DNA of 64,000 bases from Takakia lepidozioides (Eukaryota > Streptophyta > Takakiopsida > Takakiales > Takakiaceae), in NCBI GenBank assembly GCA_030704615.1, contig CM060732.1, positions 18,908,001-18,972,000 on the forward strand, in the 5' to 3' direction. Made by a program: the position numbers and the translations under genes. The notes below the pieces were generated by a model. That model was not told the DNA's origin. It saw nothing but the letters and a program-made list of their open reading frames with translations, and made no database searches. The stretch's first letter is position 1. Every line of letters begins with the position of its first letter. Shown one piece after another: positions 46,401-55,314 of this stretch.

Positions 46401-48129
46401 AATTGTTGACATTGAATGTTGTACATGGACACATCAAGTCCATACTTGCAAAACATAATAAAACCAAACTTGCTTCACTTTTCTCCCCACTATAACTCCA
46501 CAAGCATGCCAATCTACAGGAATCAAATACCTGTTTAGAGGCATCAGCCAAAAGCGTGTGAAATCGGGCAAAACATGGTACTCCAATTGCCGCATAGAGG
46601 ACAGCAGTGACATCAGCCTCCTCAGACCCTGGGTGAATGTGGTCAAACTCAAATAATTCAGGCTGCTTTACTGCATCCAAAGACCTGTGCCCGCACCAGC
46701 ATTATCCTACAGAAGAGAGGGTCCAACCAGCAATAGTTTACTGCCTAGCCTTCATAGGTGAAGAGCCATATGGTCAATAAAAGCGACCATATGGAACTAC
46801 AGATGTCGAGGCCTGCTCAGGCATCACACTTTCCCTATTGCCTGTTGATGCAACGAGGCCCTGTCCCCAAAGATCAGAAGTGATACCACAGTTTTGGCTC
46901 AAAGTATGCGACCAGGGTAGTGAAGGGTACAGACACATGTGCAAGTTCTCTGACAACCTCTGACCTAAACATGGTATACCGCCTCACAGGTAACATCAGT
47001 AAAAGTCAATATTCCACCCTTGGAGGTCACTTGGCCCTTGAGTCCTTACAGTTTCATAGTCTCCATTCAGTCACCTAGCTGTATGAGCTCTCTTCTACAG
47101 TTATGTGAAACAGTTGATTTATGCTGTCTCTTGTACAGGTGGAAGCTTTCTGTCTTCAGTAGACCTACACCTAATTGTTGCGTGGGATTTACCTCTCCTT
47201 GGTAGATTCCAACCAATCCAAAAGCTCTGACTCTTCTAACACAGCCCGGGAACCTGTATCCACCCAACAACAACTCCCTTGTGGAGCTGCCGGATTCTCA
47301 CTCATCGCCCACCGATCAACATCTGTGGCCCCAGGAGCTTCATTTGGGGCAACCTTCCAGTCAGCGGTCTCTCGCAATCCATGGTTCTCCAGTGCAGAGT
47401 GTGTAAACAAGCACTCCTGGGCTAGCTGGCGGTATAGAACGAGCTTCGGAGAAGCTGTGCGAAGGAGGAGAGACAAATGGAAAAGAGGGGAGAGGGGGTG
47501 GCCAAGTAGAGAGCTTCCTTGAGCCACAATATGTTGAACACATTGTTTGTCTGTTGAGTGCACACCCCAGGCCTCGCTTGCCAGCCATTGATCCACAAAC
47601 AGCCAAAAGAGGTCCTTCCTCTCCTTTGCCAACAGCTCACTGCAAAGAGAGTATGTGGACAGAATCAGTTTTCAGACCCTAATCATGCCGATATCCAACA
47701 TCACCTACAGAGTAATTAGCAAAAACCTAGAAGGAACACAAAATTCAACCCAGCCATTCCAATCCACATGCGTGAGCTGCCAGTATTGGAGCTCACAGTA
47801 CTGCACTCACCAGAACAACACAAAGATATAATAAACTAAACATCAGCCTTTCTCGAAGGCGGGTTTGGGATTGCTCGTTCTCCTCTCTCTCCTTCATATA
47901 TCATGCATGGTCTTCCAAGCACACAGCTCCCCCTCAAACAACACATGAAATCACCTGTCAAAGTACAGATGAGCCAATACCTGGCCTCTAATAGGAGAGG
48001 GGTGCCTGTCCACTTGGCACGCACGGAAACATTCACACTCTTCGACTGGTGATGCATTCCAGCAGTTGCCACGCCCCTCAATGTGCCCACCAAAACTACT
48101 ACAAGTAGAGGAGTAAAAGAGAGAGCCAT
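22498..48129 (-). CDS. UGGT: UDP-glucose:glycoprotein glucosyltransferase (UGGT), 36 exons
   Basis: This enzyme reglucosylates misfolded glycoproteins in the ER lumen so that they re-enter the calnexin/calreticulin cycle. The rebuilt protein has 1645 residues (family about 1,600). A signal peptide ([15 protein letters not shown], cut near ATA-G) is followed by the long thioredoxin-like folding sensor and a C-terminal GT24 domain with VIFVDADQ (DxD near 1423-1425), [29 protein letters not shown] and NPMTKEPKL. The end, ESAAEL, is only weakly KDEL-like. Exons: 48129-47981, 47639-47193, 46684-46531, 46167-45996, 45778-45741, 39861-39729, 39577-39465, 39053-38938, 38834-38777, 38224-38069, 37789-37691, 36944-36759, 35128-35060, 34701-34610, 34270-34090, 33661-33521, 33105-33000, 31644-31550, 31140-31028, 30824-30620, 30231-30163, 29699-29554, 29163-29062, 28617-28470, 28335-28279, 27931-27801, 27545-27457, 27361-27009, 26136-26063, 25811-25709, 25244-25086, 24677-24537, 24236-24193, 23706-23592, 23215-23063, 22728-22498. 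All phases agree (4938 nt). Introns 11 and 24 use GC donors. The exon 6 acceptor (GAG|C) and a 3-nt choice at exon 21 are the weakest joins. Confidence 0.93.
32080..32345 (-). mobile_element. LINE 3' fragment in UGGT intron 17
   Basis: In reverse orientation this matches the last 270 bp of the LINE at 40.4-45.2 kb: TGTACTCATAAGAC at the terminus, then GCCGTAGCCTTGTAGACCCCG, and the segment with TCACACAAACATCAA...TGTGTGTG up to GGCTCAGCCTCGAGA. It is a 5'-truncated copy inserted in the same orientation as the host gene. Confidence 0.7.
35460..35650. repeat. Diverged tandem duplication, about 100 bp
   Basis: TTGGCCTCCCTCAGA(T/G) followed by ...GTTCC...TTTATTT/TTTATGCC...GAGCAAGGAAAGGGAAAATACCCAGAT occurs twice in a row with substitutions and small indels. 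It lies in UGGT intron 12 just upstream of a LINE fragment. Confidence 0.5.
35683..36316 (+). mobile_element. 5'-truncated LINE copy in UGGT intron 12
   Basis: This matches the 3' third of the 40.4-45.2 kb LINE. It starts at the CTGCTGGATAAATCTG block, continues through the C-P-L-C-G-Q zinc-finger-like segment and [18 protein letters not shown], and ends at GTCTTATGAGTACATTCTCT. Several frameshifts show it is dead. It is antisense to the host gene. Confidence 0.8.
36316..36670. mobile_element. Second LINE copy with inverted 5' segment
   Basis: Positions about 36316-36392 are the reverse complement of a LINE segment (homologous to about 44660-44735). They are followed directly by forward LINE sequence from AAACTCAGGGCGGG to the usual 3' terminus CTTATGGGTAGATTCTCC. 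The inverted-then-forward layout is the product expected from twin priming during LINE integration. Internal deletions are also present. Confidence 0.65.
40440..45215 (+). mobile_element. Near-full-length LINE (endonuclease + RT + zinc-finger C-terminus) in UGGT intron 5
   Basis: One frame from 40674 to 42134 (a TAG at 40998) carries a leader protein region with NRFDALDE, three tandem copies of a roughly 42-47 residue unit ([17 protein letters not shown]), then an APE endonuclease start ([18 protein letters not shown]). A frameshift near 42050 continues the endonuclease ([20 protein letters not shown]) to 42925. A second shift near 42830 opens the RT ([61 protein letters not shown]). A third near 43850 gives the catalytic VADDFAG and the thumb ([21 protein letters not shown]). 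A zinc-finger-like C-P-L-C-G-Q...H-F-L-I-H-C and a final C-P-F-C-S follow. The element is antisense to UGGT. The start is approximate; the 3' end is at CTTATGAGTACA. Frameshifts make it inactive. Confidence 0.87.
41178..41530 (+). repeat. Three in-frame tandem repeats within LINE ORF
   Basis: Three copies of a 126-141 bp unit each encode [17 protein letters not shown] (first residue varies) plus a shorter variable SIHGVIVPK...DGQS...PKCAEP tail. They lie just N-terminal to the endonuclease domain. The reading frame is kept across all copies. Confidence 0.85.
45235..45698 (-). mobile_element. Inverted LINE 3' fragment next to UGGT exon 5
   Basis: In reverse orientation this matches the final 460 bp of the adjacent LINE, from the TGTACTCATAAGAT terminus through GCCCACACAACGGGCATTT to GCCCAGAGTTTAAATTGCA. 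The two copies lie 3' end to 3' end, separated by a short GA-rich stretch (45215-45235), so the RNA could fold back. It ends about 43 bp from the donor site of UGGT exon 5. Confidence 0.8.
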
Positions 48130-48964
48130 AGTTCTCCTCCTCGCCAAATTTTTTGCATGGAAAGCGATCTCTGCTTGCATTGCAGGCATGTCTCTCCTGC
48201 GTGTCCAAGGCCTTGGCACCCAATGCAGCCCTTGAATGCTTTGTACAGTGGCCACTACTTCCTCAACACCTCTTTCTTTGATTCCAGGAGCTTCAGGCCA
48301 ACTTCTCACGATCTACTGCGCCTCAGAATTTTGTGTGGCGTCGTCGTAATGAGGCCGCAGGGTGCAGAGGGGACAGGACCTGACAGCGTCCCCGCTACAT
48401 TAAAAAAATCCCTATTCCCCTGTTTCTCTTATATATCGAAAAAACGTTGGCATGGCGGAGGTTGTGGTCTGGTGGTAGGTCGATGGCGATGTGGCGATGC
48501 AGGTCTTAGGTTCCATTCCTTGAACGTAGTTCCGGTGATTGGTACTTATTGTAACTACCTCGGAGGTGGTATGCAACTACTCTCATGCAGGTAGTTCAGC
48601 ATGGTTTTGCAACTACCTTCATGTAGAAAATCCTAAAACTACCTGCATGGAGGTAGTTGTAAAATTCATATGCCAAAAAAATTCTAAGTCCTTGACGCAT
48701 GAAGGTAGTTTGCTCCTATATTAATGAGACGGCCTGACGGTTGTATGACCAGCCTCATAACGACGAGGCCACACAAAATTCTGAGCCATCTACTACCTTG
48801 CCTATCGTTGACTCCATGGGGTTGGTTGGCTCCAAATCTTACAGGCGTCACGGAAACTATAAATCATAATATCATGTGGAACTGGTGAGAACTGGAGAGT
48901 CTTCTTTCTGGAATGTCTTTCTTCAACAAGAAAATATTCCATGAACTAGAGCTCTATTTTCGCT
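48130..48964. other. UGGT upstream region and spacer
   Basis: Immediately upstream of the UGGT start this should contain its 5' untranslated region and promoter. An open frame continues N-terminally to 48309, but the signal peptide at 48129 argues for that start. No TATA box is obvious. The rest holds short repeats (next entry) and no supported gene. Confidence 0.45.
48545..48722. repeat. Interspersed AACTACCT(N)CATG motif
   Basis: The word AACTACCT and its complement AGGTAGTT occur about seven times within 180 bp, often next to CATG. The copy AACTACCTGCATGGAGGTAGTT is nearly a perfect palindrome. Function unknown. Confidence 0.55.
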
Positions 48965-48984
48965 TCGCAACGGGTTTCGAACTC

Positions 48985-49112
48985 TAGATGGAATTTCGAT
49001 GGATGAAAAATGTTGTTGCATGAGCTTGTGAAGCCTTAAAACAAGAGGGAGAATAATCTCTTGTCCGCTCAAGTATAGAACAAAACGACAAGGGGCGAGC
49101 AAGTAGGAGCGT
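48985..49112. repeat. Left flank repeat of the composite gypsy block
   Basis: This contains a single diverged unit of the 56.7-57.6 kb array (ATTTCGATGGATGAAAAATG...GCATGAGCTT). It is followed by an approximately 75-bp block, AAAACAAG(A)GGGAGAATAATCTC...AAGTATAGAACAAAACGACAAGGGGC, that is repeated directly at 56643-56711. The block contains the inverted words ACAAGAG/CTCTTGT. The arrangement suggests that the intervening 7.5 kb was inserted into a pre-existing array. Confidence 0.6.
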
Positions 49113-49289
49113 GCATTCACGCGAGAAGAGGATCTCAACAAGCAAACTGACAGAAAATCATCTACATGTCTCGCAATTAGACAACTTTACACATCTATAT
49201 ACACCAGAGTACAACAACTCAAAATGAGTCTTCTTGGTGCTAGCATGCACGACGGTGCGATAAGCAAAGAGAATAGGGGGAAGAAAGGT

Positions 49290-49988
49290 ATCTCACTCCC
49301 TGGTAAGTGCGTCATTCTTCTCCAACATGCGGCAAAGAGTTTGGTTGGTAAGGCCATTGGTCTGGGGATGGTATGGGGCTGTGGTGGAATGCTTGACACC
49401 AAAGTTGAAGCACACCACCGTGAGAAGCTGGTTACAAAACTCCTTGCCCTGATCCGTTAGTATCTCCCGAGGACACCCATGCCGCATAAGGATCTCATTG
49501 AAGAAGAACTGAGCTACAGCATCACTAGTCTTGGTACGCAAAGGCCGGACTTCTACCCACTTAGTCAACTAGTCGGTAGCTACACAAAGATAGCTTCGAC
49601 CCTTTGATGTGAGTGCGAGGGGTTCTTCCAAATCAATGCCAACACGAGCAAAAGCATGTGTAACATGCAAAAGCTGCAGCTCATACAAGATCCGGGCCCT
49701 CGGGAAAGCAATGTTAGCACGACAACCTTCACACTTAGAGATGAACTTCGTGACATCCCGGTGAATTCCCAACCAATAGTAAACCTCTTGGATGCGGGCC
49801 ACGGTTTTCTTGATACAAATGTGACCTGCATACAAACAATGAAAACGCTCCAAGAAAGCATTCAGCTGGCTCCGTGGTGGCACCTCCAAATAACATGGCA
49901 TTCCCCCTCTAGTGAGCTCCTTGAAAAGCTTATCACCCATGAAACGGTGAGTAGACACATGATAAAGAATTTGCTTGCGCAAGGGCAC
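49290..49988 (-). pseudogene. gypsy integrase fragment
   Basis: The minus strand encodes the integrase zinc region (H-x-LYAGHICIKKTVARIQEVYYW...CEGC) and the catalytic core with VATD (first Asp), ILTDQGKEFCN (second Asp) and YHPQTNGL. The residue expected to be the catalytic Glu is not present (TNGLTNQTL). One stop separates VATD from LTKWVEV at about 49569. Upstream it meets a gag frame running the opposite way at about 49985, so its RT is missing. Confidence 0.8.
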
Positions 49989-51487
49989 GCTGAAACAGGA
50001 GACTATGAGCGTGGGAGAGTTTAAGACGAGATTTGAAACCCATGCCAGTTATTTCCCCTCGTTGAGTGAAGAGGACAAAGTTGTTTTTTTTGTTGATGGC
50101 CTCAGTGATTCTCTCAAATTTAAGGTCAAGGCCCACAATCCTCGTACCGAGGCAGAAGCATATCGTTTGGCCTGTAATTTTGAGAATGAAGTGAGGGCAC
50201 AACGTTCTTCGAATTTTGCTCGTGGCACGGCAGAGTTCAAGCCTAGATCATCTAGTCCTTGGCAGTCACCAGTGAAGAGAGGGAATTGGAAGAGATTTAA
50301 ACCGTTTAAGAAGGTGGGGGATCAAGCTACACGGAGACCGGCCATGAGGGCTTCTCCAAGGCTCAGTTTCAAAGAGCAGGAAGAACACAGGCGTAAGTTT
50401 GTGTTTCTTGTGCCATGAACTCGGACACAGAGCTGTTGAGTGTATGAAGTACCCGAATTATCGTCAAGCTCGACAGATAGCCGCCTTGACAGTTGAAGAA
50501 CCTGCAAAACCTTGTGCGGTTGTTGAAACTGGGGAGAAGTCAGGACAAGAAAAAGGGAAAGGTCCTAATGTGCGGGTTTATGCGGCTATCATTGGAGACC
50601 AAATAGAGCATGACCCTAGTGTGATACGGGTTTAGGGGAGAGTGGCGGGAATTCCCACTCAAGTGCTGATTGATACAGGCAGCACTCATAACCTGTTGTC
50701 AAAGGATTTTGTTGACAAGTTGGGACTAGTTCAAGAAAACATGCAACCCTGTCAAATCTTGTTGCCAGATGGTGGCGTGAATTCTACGCACAGACACATC
50801 TCAAATGTACCAATGGTCATGCAAGGCGTACAAACTATGACTGACTTCGAGGTCTGGGAAGGAGCTCGATACGACTGCATCCCTGGCATGCGGTGGCTGA
50901 ATCCGGTTGATGCTGTGGTGACTTGCAAGTCCGGACTGGTTAGTGGTACCTTGCCCAACGGGAAGGGATTCAATATCAGAGGTACTAGAGCTCTTCTGTA
51001 CCTGTCTTGTCAGCTATTCAGATGAAGAGATGTATGCGAAAGGGAAATGCTCAGCTTTTTGCTGTTAGCTTGCATGAGGTCTTGGAAACAAATCAGGGAG
51101 AAGGGAGGTCACATCCCAGACTTGGCCTAATCCTAAATGAATATAAAGATATGTTTCCTGATGAGATCCCTGGGATGCCCCCTGAACGGGAGGTCGATCA
51201 TGCTATCGAGTTGATGTCAGATGTTGTACCGGTTGCAAAGGCACCGTACAGGCATTCAATTGCAGAAAGTGAAGAGTTAGAAAGGCAGTTGAATGACCTA
51301 TTGGAAAAGGGGTATATACGTCCAAGTAAATCCCCTTGGGGTGCCCCTGTAATGTTTAAGAAGAAGAAAGACGGGACTTTGAGACTGTGTGTGGACTATA
51401 GATGGTTGAATAAGGTCACCATCAAGAATAAGTTTCATTTGCCTCGTGTGGACGATTTGTTTGACTATCTCTATGCTCCGCCTGCAG
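49975..51487 (+). pseudogene. gypsy gag-protease-RT fragment
   Basis: The gag part (49975-50418) has FKTRFETHASYFPSLSEEDKVV-type capsid sequence and a basic R/K/S-rich region. After a frame change near 50400 a CX2CX4HX4C knuckle (CFLCHELGHRAVEC) appears. After a TAG near 50635 comes an aspartic protease with LIDTGSTHNLLS. From 51007 the RT N-terminus reads [31 protein letters not shown] and [14 protein letters not shown] and breaks off at [13 protein letters not shown], before the catalytic residues. Everything downstream of the RT fingers is missing. Confidence 0.83.
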
Positions 51488-51861
51488 ATCTCTTCTGATG
51501 CACCTCTTCGTATGTTTCTGCAGGGACTGAGTCCAGTGGAATAGACATGTGCGCTCCCTATTAGGCATGGGTACCTTTGGATCACCAGATCCAAAAACTT
51601 GGCGCACAACGTTGAAGTTTAGCCACAATGTCTCTTTTCATAATAGACCAGCTCTGCAATATCAGGGTCCACATAACATTGCTTCACTACAAACCTGCAC
51701 ATGCATCCCCTCTTGATGCCTTCCCCCAATTTTGTTTGTGTGGTCCTTGCTTGTTTTGGCTTTGCTTCAGTGGAAGCGGCTGTGACTCTTGGCTTCCTCC
51801 CCTTCTTCTTTGCAGGTTTTGCTCGGCGTTTATTGTGTGCCATTGTAGGGGTAACATCCAA
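51422..51861 (-). pseudogene. Fragment of a mobile-element protein with Cys/His DNA-binding-like motif
   Basis: The minus strand reads a K/R-rich start (MAHNKRRAKPAKKKGRK), then IKRGCMCRFVVKQCY and ELVYYEKRHCG. After a stop or frame change it reads PNRERTCLFHWTQSLQKHTKR. The G-C-x-C-x-F-x-V-K pattern followed by Y-x-E-x-RH resembles a domain seen in transposase-related proteins of early-diverging plants, but I cannot assign the family. It is wedged between two truncated gypsy RTs that run in opposite directions. Part of it overlaps the plus-strand RT, so the lower half is uncertain. Confidence 0.4.
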
Positions 51862-51892
51862 GAGGGCCGTAGTTCGCCCAAGAAGAAACTGA

Positions 51893-52630
51893 TGGCTTAA
51901 TCACACCAGCATCTAGCATTTTCTGGACTTCTTCTTGGACTATGGCACGCTCTTTGACACTCTCTCGGTACGCAAATTGCTTAAGAAGAGGTCCGTCAGT
52001 AACAATGTCATGTTGAAGGATTGGAGTACGCCCTAGATCAGCAGATCCTAAGCTGAAAATATCTAGATTTTTTGCAATAAGCATCTCCACTCTTCTCTTT
52101 TGGCCTGATGATAGGGTGGTGCCTAATTTGATTTCAGACAGCACTTTGGTGAGGACAGACTTACCTTCAGGATTGAGATCAGGGATAGGTGGGGGTGCCA
52201 TTGCAGCAAAAACATCAACAGCATCCAAAGGCCCATGTTGTATGTCAATGGCTTCTAGCCCGAAACCAGCTTGTACTTCTTGTATTTCAGCAATGGGTAA
52301 AGCAGTGATGCGAGCCAGGACCTGTCCCTTCTTAATAGTCACAGGAAAACGCTCCGGATTAGCAATTAAAATCTTGACTTCCAGCCTATATCCTCTATCT
52401 ATGACACCAGTAGTCATCAAACAATGTTTGAGAGCAGTAAGTCTTCTCCAACCGTCTACTTCCAGGAAATGAGCAGCTGGGCACAAAAAGGCCAGACCAG
52501 ATTTGACCACTTTCTGGGTCATAGCAGGGATGGTGACATTCATGGGTGCACGAATCAGAGTGGAATTCTTTGGAATGGCTATGGGCACCCCTGTTCTACC
52601 ATCAGTATTTGGAACATGCCATTGATACAA
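51893..52630 (-). pseudogene. gypsy pol N-terminal/RT start, truncated
   Basis: An uninterrupted minus-strand frame of about 245 residues follows the protease. It contains a pre-RT domain (IPAMTQKVVKSGLAF, GYRLEVKILIANPERFPVTIKKGQVLARI) and the RT entry (QKRRVEMLIAKNLDIFS, LKQFAYRESVKERAIVQEEVQKM). It breaks at AGVIKPSVSSWA, the point where the RT palm should begin, and runs into unrelated DNA. Confidence 0.75.
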
Positions 52631-52666
52631 GAGTTGAAGATCAGGCTGAAATTTGTAAAAATCATG

Positions 52667-53200
52667 TCAATTGAGGTTGGAGTGAGAGTTCTGTTGTACC
52701 TCTTTCACCATTGCCTGCACTCGGGATAGATTGGCTGTGGCAGATCCAGCTCTAAGCTTCACTATTTTCAAATGAACAACGACATCATGGCCCTCTCCAT
52801 TGTTAAATCGGAGGGAGAAATCGGCGAGACTGATGGTTGCATCAGCCCCAGTCATCCAGTCAAGGCCTAGTAAAAATTGATCTCCAATGGTAACTATGCA
52901 GGTAACCACAACCTCTTTCTTGTGAATTCGGATGGGCATAGTGACTAGACCAAGAGGCTCATATCTGGATCCATCTGCAATCAACACTTCAATACCAAAG
53001 GCAGGGCATAACTTAAGACCAAGAACTCTCACAACATTTAGAGGTATGGCAGATATGGTGCATCCCGTGTCTATTACACAAGGAAAACTTAATTCGTGAA
53101 TACGGCATTGGGCCATGAGAGGGCTGATCTGCTGCCCAGATGTCTGCATGCTTAGAGGACAATGCAAAGCTTTGAAATTAGTAGACAGCATAGCTTGCAA
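52667..53200 (-). pseudogene. gypsy aspartic protease domain
   Basis: The frame contains FPCVIDTGCTISAIPL (active-site DTG) and FLLGLDWMTGADATI, the C-terminal G-x-DW loop of retropepsins. It has no internal stop for 178 codons. It lies between the zinc-knuckle gag and the pre-RT domain in the expected order, separated from each by short frame breaks. Confidence 0.82.
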
Positions 53201-53262
53201 AGGAATAAGAGAGGTAGGGTTGGTGACTAATGGACCTCTTGCCCCCTTCCCAAGAGGTCTGT

Positions 53263-54135
53263 CTAGTTTAAAGGAGGGTTGGAACCAATGGCAGCCTTTT
53301 TGTTTTTGAGCAGCTCCGGCAATCCTGCTCTATCAGGGCAATGTTTGGTCCAGTGCTCAAAAGACCCACAAATATAACATGCGGCACGGTTGCCTTCATA
53401 GGCCTGACCAGTTTGGGTACGACCTCTGTTGCTACCACCCGTCTGTGCTTGTGGCTGTCTAGGCTGCCAACGTTGTTGATGAGCTTGCATGGCAACAAAC
53501 TGAATAGCTACTGATTCACTTAAACTACCCACAGTGTTGGCTAGCCTTTGAAGAGTGAAATTATTTGGCTTGCATTGCATAGCAGGCGGAACATAGGGTG
53601 AAGATGTTGCAGCCATGCCAAGCTCGGAGCCCACTGGAGCTTGAGACTTGGCATGAGTTTGCATTGATTTGTTGTCAGCTAAGTCTACCATCTTAAGATT
53701 AATTTCTGCTAACATAGTTTTGTCATTAACAAAATGACGACGTTGGGCCCAATTTTGAATAACATGGGGCAAGCCAAGGAAAAAGTAGGTCTTGACCATA
53801 CGATCACGTTCTGCTAGATCAATGATATTTTCTGCAGCAACAAATTTTAGATCCATGTAATACTTCCACAAGGACTCTCCTGGCTGGTAAGTCCTGGAGC
53901 TCAATTTGGTGAAGCAGTCCAAGGGTCATTCAGGAGGTTTGAACAGGGTTTTAGCCCATTCCACAAGGGATGCCCAAGTGAGATGGGGGTCATCCATGAC
54001 AACTACATGCAACAAGTCACGGGCTGGTCCCTTCATGCTCATTCTAAAGATTGCCATTTTAAAATTCTCAGGCACACCATTCACATTAGCAATCACTTCA
54101 AACATCTGGAGATATCTATCAAAGTCCTCTCCCAT
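53263..54135 (-). pseudogene. gypsy gag with zinc knuckle
   Basis: Two frames in tandem, with one stop at about 53926, give a capsid (DRYLQMFEVIANVNGVPE, MSMKGPARDLLHV, SLVEWAKTLF, then YQPGESLWKYYMDLKFVA, MVKTYFFLGLPH). A Q/R/G-rich stretch and a knuckle (CYICGSFEHWTKHC) complete it. The order and spacing are those of a Ty3/gypsy gag. Confidence 0.82.
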
Positions 54136-54555
54136 GGTGTATTCTGGATAGGGCTGGGTAGTGAGCTGAGGAGGGTAGACTATGATTCATGTGACCAGGC
54201 TGAGCAGATCCATGGGCCGGGCAGCAGTGAGCCATAGCCTGAGTCTGATTAGTGGTATTATTCATAGCCTAGACCCCACTAGCAACCGGGACATAGTTGT
54301 TACTTGTAACATTAGAGGGACCTTGATATGACAAAGATGGCAGACTGGGTGGCAGCACTGCCATGCCCACTGGGGGAACATGTAGTGTAGGCCTCGACCG
54401 AACAGCCTGACTGACCATTGCAACTTGGTTGGGAGCCACCCCACTCATTGTGTGATGGGTGGCATGCCCAATTGCTAAGGATACTGACTGCCTACACTGC
54501 CACTAGATGGAGCATGCATTCCAACAGGTAATACAAAAGCCATAGACATACCAAT

Positions 54556-55137
54556 TCATCCCCCAAGAGCGGGATTAGGAACATGCACCACAGGTACACT
54601 ACCTACACTTCCTACCTTGACAGAGGCACTCGGTGGGGCCGGCATACTGCTCGTAGTAGCCCCCATATTCTGAACAGATAAATTTACACCACCGCAACTG
54701 GCATCAAGAAATGGGGAGGGTTTTTGGGTGGTGTACCTGTCAACACCACCCGTCAAAGGCCCTTGTGATACCATATTTCCCCCATTAACAGAAACTACAT
54801 TGGTATTTGGGCTGGGCGGAGTCATTGCTGAACCATATTGAACCCCTTTAGCTACTGTTGCATCAAAATCAGCACGAAGGGAAGAGTCAAAGGAGCCATG
54901 TATGGGCAGTCTATGATGCCCGCCATCATGACCACCAAAGGAGAGTTGATCCACCAAGTCACCATCTTCCTGACTGCAGGCTTCCATCCCATCCGTTAGT
55001 GGAGCCATTGGGGGATCTGAGTCAGTTTCTGGCAATAAAGGAAAGTTGCTAGCAACACACCGTGGATCCACCATCACCGGATTATAGATTACCTCTTCTT
55101 GAGCACCTTGTTCTAAACCCATTATACCCGCACCCAA
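54556..55137 (-). CDS. Low-complexity frame upstream of gypsy gag
   Basis: This is a 193-codon open frame, rich in G/V/P/S/D, running in element orientation toward gag. It starts MGAGIMGLEQGAQEE and has no recognised domain. It may be the natural N-terminal extension of gag; the 420 bp between it and gag contain stops. Nothing else indicates function. Confidence 0.4.
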   Translation of the reverse strand: MGAGIMGLEQGAQEEVIYNPVMVDPRCVASNFPLLPETDSDPPMAPLTDGMEACSQEDGDLVDQLSFGGHDGGHHRLPIHGSFDSSLRADFDATVAKGVQYGSAMTPPSPNTNVVSVNGGNMVSQGPLTGGVDRYTTQKPSPFLDASCGGVNLSVQNMGATTSSMPAPPSASVKVGSVGSVPVVHVPNPALGG

Positions 55138-55314
55138 TCATTTGCTAGATTCAAGCGTATCTTTTTCCGAGTTAGGATCGGGCAGAAGCCTGTCACCCAT
55201 TCTTCCCCGACCAGATCGAAGCCAAGGCAGACGGTCACCCTCTATCTTGAAGCAAGTTTTAACAATTCAAATCAAGGGAAGAGTAGAATGACCCGTCACC
55301 TGGTACTTTGAAGT

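Noticed and set aside
48130-48309. N-terminal extension of UGGT by 60 codons
   Set aside because: The extension is in frame, but the signal peptide starts at 48129 and an upstream segment rich in R/W would mask it; the later ATG fits a secreted ER protein.
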